A DNA stretch of 64,000 bases from Progne subis subis (taxonomy: Eukaryota; Chordata; Aves; Passeriformes; Hirundinidae), in the NCBI GenBank assembly GCA_022316685.1, contig JAKJHU010000030.1:13343360-13407359 (forward strand), given 5' to 3'. The notes beneath the pieces are model-generated. The model saw nothing but the letters and a program-made list of their open reading frames with translations, was not told the origin of the DNA and did no database searches. This document shows, one piece after another, positions 61,401 through 64,000 of the stretch (position 1 is its first letter; every line of letters starts with the position of its first letter). The position numbers and the translations under genes are program-made.

Positions 61401-63015
61401 TTCATCAGAATTTTTAAATTGAGTAGATAAACACTGTGATATTGGCAAAGTTAATGGACATTTTAATCTGTAAGAGTCTTTTGAAATGTTTTCCTTTTTA
61501 GGTCTCGCCTTAACTTACATTTTGGAAAACAGCTTTAAGCCTGAAGCAGGTGCAAGACCTGGAGTATCTAAAATTGGGATACTGATTACTGATGGGAAGT
61601 CCCAAGATGATGTTATCCCTCCTGCTAAAAACCTACGGGATGCTGGCATTGAGCTGTTTGCTATTGGTGTGTATTCTGCATTATCCCTGTACATGTCCCA
61701 TTGTACTCTGGTGTACTTGTATCTGTTGCTGGCTGTATTAAGGAAGTGTGCTTTTCTGCCTGTATCCAATAAATGTAATCATTAATTTGTATATTTTATA
61801 AGGATTGCTTACAACATTGCTGTTATAACTGGAATTTAGCAGTATACATGGATGCTGCATTTTCAGGAGACAGCTGGAAAGATGCCTCTTACACTGGCAG
61901 AAATTGACGTCTTGAATTGACATTTTAAAAACAGAGCAATTTGTAGTTAAAACATTAAATCATTAAAACAAGCCAAATTTTATATTAGTAATTTTTTATT
62001 GATCCCTGTGTATATAAGATTTTTTTTCTTTTTCATTACAAATATTTTCTTTATTTTCCTTTCCAATAAAAGGTGTAAAGAATGCAGATATAAATGAACT
62101 CAAAGAGATTGCCTCTGAGCCTGACAGCACACACGTCTACAATGTGGCTGACTTTAACTTCATGCATACCATTGTTGAAGGTCTTACCAGAACAGTGTGC
62201 TCACGAGTAGAGGAGCAGGAAAAGGAAATCAAAGGTGAACAGAAACAAAATTTAATGTAACCTAAGATGAACTTAGAGCTACAAATCAAATATCTGTAGC
62301 TCTAGGCTGGCTTTTGGCACTAGACTCATTGTATTATTATTGTTTGTTCTTACACTTGCAAGAAGGTACACTGTTAGGGAAGTTATCTTCCTAGCTATGT
62401 TTTATTCATTGCTTAGATCTTTTGCTCTCTGTCTTTAGAAGAGGTAAATGTTATGATATTTGGTAGTACAAAAAAACCCAAAAAACAACAATGGCATTCA
62501 TTCTGCTGTAACTATTTCCAAGTGGCAGGTAAGGAAATCCTTTTGTAATGCAGAGGTTTTGGGATGAATTAGTTTAACAGCTGCACATGGAATTGTTGCA
62601 TTCATGCAGTGATTTCCATCTCCTAACTTCATGTTTTTATTGTCTCATAAGTACTCAAGAGTTTCAACTATTTAGATTGTTTTGTCCCTCCTCTTGATGG
62701 ATTTTCTTTCTCTTTCTTATTTAATACACAAAAAAAATATATATTTTGGTTCACAAGAAAAGATGGCAAAGAAGAAAATTGTTCTGATATGAAAAACCCT
62801 CCCCTGAGTATTATTATTTTAGCTTTTCTGAAGAAATGTCTATGAAAAAATGTTGTAATTTGCCAGAAATACAGTTCTACCTGAGGCCTTTCTTTCTGAA
62901 AGTTTTCAGTGGATTATGTTTCTATTTACTGGTTTGTGATTCCTTAATATCACAGAAATGCTGAGTTAACCTCTCTCTCTCTCTCTCATAATATATATAG
63001 ATATATGGAATACTC

Positions 63016-63047
<32 letters not shown>

Positions 63048-63757
63048 TTGAAAATATATATTCAATATAATATCTAGATATATGTAATACATATCAATAA
63101 GGAAGGCTGTCTTGAGGAGAAGAAAATAGAAAAACCATGGATAGTTGAGACATCTTTGTGGAAAAGAATGATTGCTAGAGAAGATGACCATTCACTGTGT
63201 CTCTTCAGTGGGCTGTATCAGTTTCCAACCTGCTGAGGAGCACAGCAGATCACAGCTGTATATGTACTTGTATGTTTTTCATGACTGGGAGGAAAGCAAC
63301 CTGAAAAAAAAAACCAGCAGAAAAGTCTGGAAATAGTAAAGGGAAGAAGGTCAGGAAGGCTTAGTATTGTATTTTGTCTTTTTCCTATAAAGGTTTATGC
63401 AAGACCAGGGAGGTTTAGTCCCAGAGAAGCTCCATGTGTGGTGCTCACTATTACTTCTTTGTTTCCATTGAAAATTACCTAAATAAGTGTGCAGTAGCCA
63501 ATTATTTAACTTCCTGATGAGGAACAATATTTAGAGCTTCAGCAAATATAACAAACCAAGTACTTATTATGCAGAAGGAAATAAAAATTTGTGTTGTCTC
63601 CAACCTAGGAACAATTGCTTCTCTTGGGACTCCTTCGGATTTGGTCACATCGGAGGTAACAGCTAGAGGCTTCCGGGTTAGCTGGACCCATGCACCAGGC
63701 AAAGTGGAAAAATACAGGGTTGTGTACTACCCCACTCGAGGAGGACAGCCAGAAGAG
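28401..63757 (+). CDS. COL14A1: COL14A1, collagen type XIV alpha-1 chain (5' part, nine coding exons)
   Basis: Coding segments are 28401-28488, 34078-34194, 35236-35379, 38465-38551, 59224-59379, 60058-60177, 61502-61666, 62073-62234 and 63609-63757. Joined, they give 1188 bases, 396 codons with no stop. The predicted order is signal peptide (1-28), FN3-1 (about 30-115), charged linker (117-145), VWA (about 151-335) and the first half of FN3-2 (347-396). This order, and phrases such as [20 protein letters not shown] and [10 protein letters not shown], identify collagen XIV (undulin). Collagen XIV is a secreted FACIT that coats collagen I fibrils in tendon and skin and helps control fibril diameter. 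The remaining FN3 repeats, second VWA, thrombospondin-like domain and triple helix lie beyond the window, so the gene is partial by truncation at the edge and not broken. COL12A1 is the nearest alternative but matches less well. Confidence 0.96.
28489..34077 (+). other. COL14A1: COL14A1 intron after signal-peptide exon
   Basis: A 5.6-kb intron with a consensus donor (GTAAGT) and acceptor (AAACTTACAG). I see no exon or recognisable repeat within it. A T run lies at about 31566-31578. Confidence 0.85.
34078..34194 (+). CDS. COL14A1: COL14A1 exon 3: first half of FN3 domain 1
   Basis: 117 bases, phase 1 at both ends, residues 30-68. It encodes the opening beta strands of the first fibronectin type III domain: [20 protein letters not shown], the conserved Trp of strand B, then KAPKG and [10 protein letters not shown]. 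Flanked by CAG and GTAAAA. Confidence 0.95.
34195..35235 (+). other. COL14A1: COL14A1 intron within FN3-1
   Basis: A 1.04-kb phase-1 intron with AT-rich unique sequence. Nothing else recognised. Confidence 0.9.
35236..35379 (+). CDS. COL14A1: COL14A1 exon 4: second half of FN3 domain 1
   Basis: 144 bases, phase 1 at both ends, residues 69-116. It begins [20 protein letters not shown] and includes the FN3 hallmark [11 protein letters not shown], the Tyr-containing strand F, followed by ESKPAQGQF. Together with the previous exon it gives 261 bases, the size of one complete FN3 module. Donor GAA|GTACGT. Confidence 0.95.
35380..38464 (+). other. COL14A1: COL14A1 intron between FN3-1 and linker exon
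   Basis: A 3.1-kb intron. It contains a perfect short inverted repeat (35858-35880) and a T run at about 36422-36438. No gene or known mobile element recognised. Confidence 0.85.
35858..35880. repeat. Perfect 9-base inverted repeat
   Basis: Arms GTCTATATC and GATATAGAC around a 5-base loop (GTAAT), in the intron after FN3-1. In the transcript this would make a small AU-rich hairpin. No known function. Confidence 0.6.
38465..38551 (+). CDS. COL14A1: COL14A1 exon 5: charged linker between FN3-1 and VWA
   Basis: 87 bases, phase 1 at both ends, residues 117-145. It encodes a lysine-rich, hydrophilic stretch ([14 protein letters not shown], then [15 protein letters not shown]) with two Asn-X-Ser sequons (N127 and N138). 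This is the linker between the first FN3 domain and the VWA domain and the least conserved segment of the part seen. The donor is G|GTCAGA, which departs from the usual GTRAG pattern. It is supported because joining at this point continues the frame exactly into the VWA exon. Confidence 0.9.
38825..38830 (+). terminator. COL14A1: Candidate intronic polyadenylation hexamer
   Basis: AATAAA 274 bases after the weak exon-5 donor. If the donor were not used, the frame would run 13 codons into the intron to a TGA near 38587-38589, and this hexamer could end such a transcript. Purely sequence-based, with no transcript evidence. Confidence 0.2.
40766..41660 (-). repeat. CR1 LINE fragment, antisense, long
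   Basis: About 0.9 kb of the 3' half of a CR1 read on the minus strand. It starts with the reversed tail (AATTATAAAATCGTTAAGG, then TTGGAAAAAACC) and passes through the full set of landmarks, GGGCAGCCTGTTCCAATG to CAGATCCCTCTGCAGG. A minus-strand frame of 137 codons (about 40878-41291) still resembles the CR1 reverse-transcriptase C-terminal part. The stretch 41000-41500 is nearly identical to 1800-2330. It lies in the large COL14A1 intron in antisense orientation. Confidence 0.93.
43224..43929 (-). mobile_element. Solo LTR of an ERVL-like avian endogenous retrovirus, minus strand, diverged
   Basis: The plus strand begins TGGTGGCTTAGTG. It includes the familiar avian words GGATGGGAGAAAAAAAGAGG, GGTTGAGATAAAGACAG and, near the right end, GGCCACCCCTGCAGCC. 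Read on the minus strand this is the ERVL-type LTR common in birds, with its start near 43929. AGGTG occurs at both borders (43219-43223 and 43930-43934), fitting the 5-base duplication of ERVL insertions, although the right terminus is one base away from a clean CA. No internal viral region is present. The short frames inside are not viral proteins. Confidence 0.72.
47459..47496 (+). repeat. Short tandem repeat, roughly 13-base units
   Basis: Nearly three copies of a GCAGTGACATTT-like unit, the last one altered (GCAGCGACATGC). Intronic and minor. Confidence 0.6.
50310..50330 (+). repeat. Poly(A) tract
   Basis: 21 consecutive A in the large COL14A1 intron. There is no recognisable retrotransposed gene copy to its left, so I treat it as a simple repeat. 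Confidence 0.9.
51520..52245 (+). repeat. CR1 LINE fragment, sense
   Basis: Decayed plus-strand CR1 3' portion. It includes CTGGGCTACACTGGGAAGG, GCCATGGAGATGATTGAAGG and GTCCAGTCAAAGGACAAGAGG and ends near 52245 with a degenerate tail (CCTGTGATTCTGCGAG). Multiple frameshifts. Sense orientation relative to COL14A1. Confidence 0.8.
55968..56052 (+). repeat. Local direct duplication
   Basis: A roughly 30-base unit (GCTTTTTTATATGGAATGAT and following bases) occurs at 55968-56000 and again, slightly altered, at 56020-56052. Between the two are short TATTATCATTC-type repeats. It looks like replication slippage in AT-rich intronic DNA. Confidence 0.7.
58453..58490 (+). repeat. Poly(T) tract near the 3' end of the large intron
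   Basis: 27 T, one G, then 10 T, about 0.75 kb before the VWA exon acceptor. Simple repeat; no associated element seen. Confidence 0.9.
59224..59379 (+). CDS. COL14A1: COL14A1 exon 6: VWA domain, first part with MIDAS DxSxS
   Basis: 156 bases, phase 1 at both ends, residues 146-197. It opens with [20 protein letters not shown]. Cys151 precedes the domain. The metal-ion-dependent adhesion site motif DGSWS gives D164, S166 and S168. It then encodes the first helix ([20 protein letters not shown]). Donor TAG|GTAAGG. Confidence 0.97.
59380..60057 (+). other. COL14A1: COL14A1 intron within VWA
   Basis: A 0.68-kb phase-1 intron; nothing else recognised. Confidence 0.92.
60058..60177 (+). CDS. COL14A1: COL14A1 exon 7: VWA domain, second part with MIDAS Thr
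   Basis: 120 bases, phase 1 at both ends, residues 198-237. It encodes [20 protein letters not shown] and ends [11 protein letters not shown]. Thr235 in GGNTLTG is the expected third MIDAS residue. Acceptor TTCTTTAG, donor ACAG|GTACTG. Confidence 0.97.
60178..61501 (+). other. COL14A1: COL14A1 intron within VWA
   Basis: A 1.3-kb phase-1 intron, AT-rich, with a T run near 60751-60761. No gene or known repeat recognised. A 138-codon minus-strand frame here is chance. Confidence 0.9.
61502..61666 (+). CDS. COL14A1: COL14A1 exon 8: VWA domain, third part with MIDAS Asp
   Basis: 165 bases, phase 1 at both ends, residues 238-292. It encodes [20 protein letters not shown] and then [14 protein letters not shown], where D268 in ITDG is the last MIDAS Asp. 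It ends with the strand GIELFAI. Acceptor CCTTTTTAG, donor TTG|GTGTGT. Confidence 0.97.
61667..62072 (+). other. COL14A1: COL14A1 intron within VWA
   Basis: A 0.41-kb intron, the shortest seen, with acceptor TTTCCAATAAAAG. The AATAAA hexamer overlaps the acceptor, which is probably coincidental. Confidence 0.9.
62073..62234 (+). CDS. COL14A1: COL14A1 exon 9: VWA domain end
   Basis: 162 bases, phase 1 at both ends, residues 293-346. It encodes [40 protein letters not shown] and then [14 protein letters not shown]. Cys335 follows the last helix and would pair with Cys151 across the domain, as is usual in collagen-type VWA modules. The four VWA exons total 603 bases, one full module. Donor AAAG|GTGAAC. 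Confidence 0.97.
62235..63608 (+). other. COL14A1: COL14A1 intron between VWA and FN3-2
   Basis: A 1.37-kb phase-1 intron with a compound microsatellite at 62971-63046. Nothing else recognised. Confidence 0.9.
62971..63046 (+). repeat. Compound (CT)n-(AT)n-(AC)n microsatellite
   Basis: A CT run (62971-62987), interrupted AT runs (about 62988-63030) and an AC run (63031-63046), 560 bases upstream of the FN3-2 exon. The following 63047-63090 is also AT-rich with small inverted repeats (ATTGAA and TTCAAT arms). Expected to vary in length between individuals. Confidence 0.93.
63609..63757 (+). CDS. COL14A1: COL14A1 exon 10: first half of FN3 domain 2
   Basis: 149 bases, starts phase 1 and ends phase 0, residues 347-396. 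It encodes the start of the second fibronectin type III domain ([20 protein letters not shown], with the conserved Trp), then [19 protein letters not shown]. Donor GAG|GTAATA at 63758. The second half of this FN3 domain is outside the window. Confidence 0.96.
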
Positions 63758-64000
63758 GTAATAATAGGAAGAAAAGCTGTCCAGAAAATTTTAATGCAGC
63801 AGGGGCAACTAACCAGACAGGAAATCCTTGGTCCTCTGTTAAATTCACCCTGAAATTCCCTATGAGGGCTCCAGAAAGGAGGTTGGTCACACTGGATGGT
63901 GATAAAGTTTAGTTAGTAGCCAGGCTACATGTCTCTAATAAAATTTAAAGTAAATTAAGTGCTATAATAATAATCATCACTTTCAGGGGGTTGGGTAAAG
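63758..64000 (+). other. COL14A1: COL14A1 intron within FN3-2 (continues beyond window)
   Basis: Intronic sequence to the right edge of the window. The open frame that continues past the exon to 63853 is read-through. Confidence 0.9.

Noticed and set aside
61486..61785. 99-codon open frame as a stand-alone gene
   Set aside because: It is the VWA exon 61502-61666 with read-through into the introns on both sides.
1..64000. A previously undescribed multi-gene system, CRISPR array or tRNA/rRNA genes
   Set aside because: Nothing in the window shows spaced direct repeats, structural RNA genes or clustered unknown ORFs; the coding content is explained by DEPTOR, COL14A1 and retroelement relics.

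Overview
This is a eukaryotic window from a bird nuclear genome, most likely a songbird or close relative. The signs are low gene density, GT-AG introns, many CR1 LINE fragments (several ending in the ATTCTATG-type tail), and three solo endogenous-retrovirus LTRs of avian type. It holds the junction between two neighbouring plus-strand genes, DEPTOR and COL14A1, in the same order and orientation as in other vertebrates. I found no operon-like, CRISPR, phage or bacterial content and no evidence of a new biological system. Most short ORFs in the window are chance frames or LINE relics.

Layout. Bases 1-3932 are the tail of the last DEPTOR intron, with two or three antisense CR1 pieces. Bases 3933-4061 are the final DEPTOR coding exon, which ends the C-terminal PDZ domain. 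A 3'UTR of about 1.0-1.4 kb probably follows. From about 5.4 to 24.8 kb the DNA is intergenic. It carries CR1 fragments, a minus-strand ERVK-like solo LTR (13117-13773), and a sense CR1 (about 21.95-23.86 kb) interrupted by another solo LTR (23113-23817). A CpG island at about 24.86-26.24 kb is the likely COL14A1 promoter and non-coding first exon.

From 28401 to the right edge, COL14A1 (collagen XIV alpha-1, undulin) is read in nine coding exons. They encode 396 residues: a signal peptide, fibronectin type III domain 1, a short linker, a von Willebrand factor A domain with an intact MIDAS, and the first half of fibronectin type III domain 2. The rest of the protein, including the collagenous part, lies beyond the window. 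All introns from the first coding exon to the FN3-2 boundary are phase 1, and every internal exon in that set is a multiple of three. The next intron is phase 0. The intron between the linker and the VWA domain is about 20.7 kb and contains CR1 pieces and an ERVL-like solo LTR.

Functionally the two genes are unrelated. DEPTOR is an intracellular mTOR-binding inhibitor. COL14A1 is a secreted fibril-associated (FACIT) collagen. They are simply neighbours on the chromosome.
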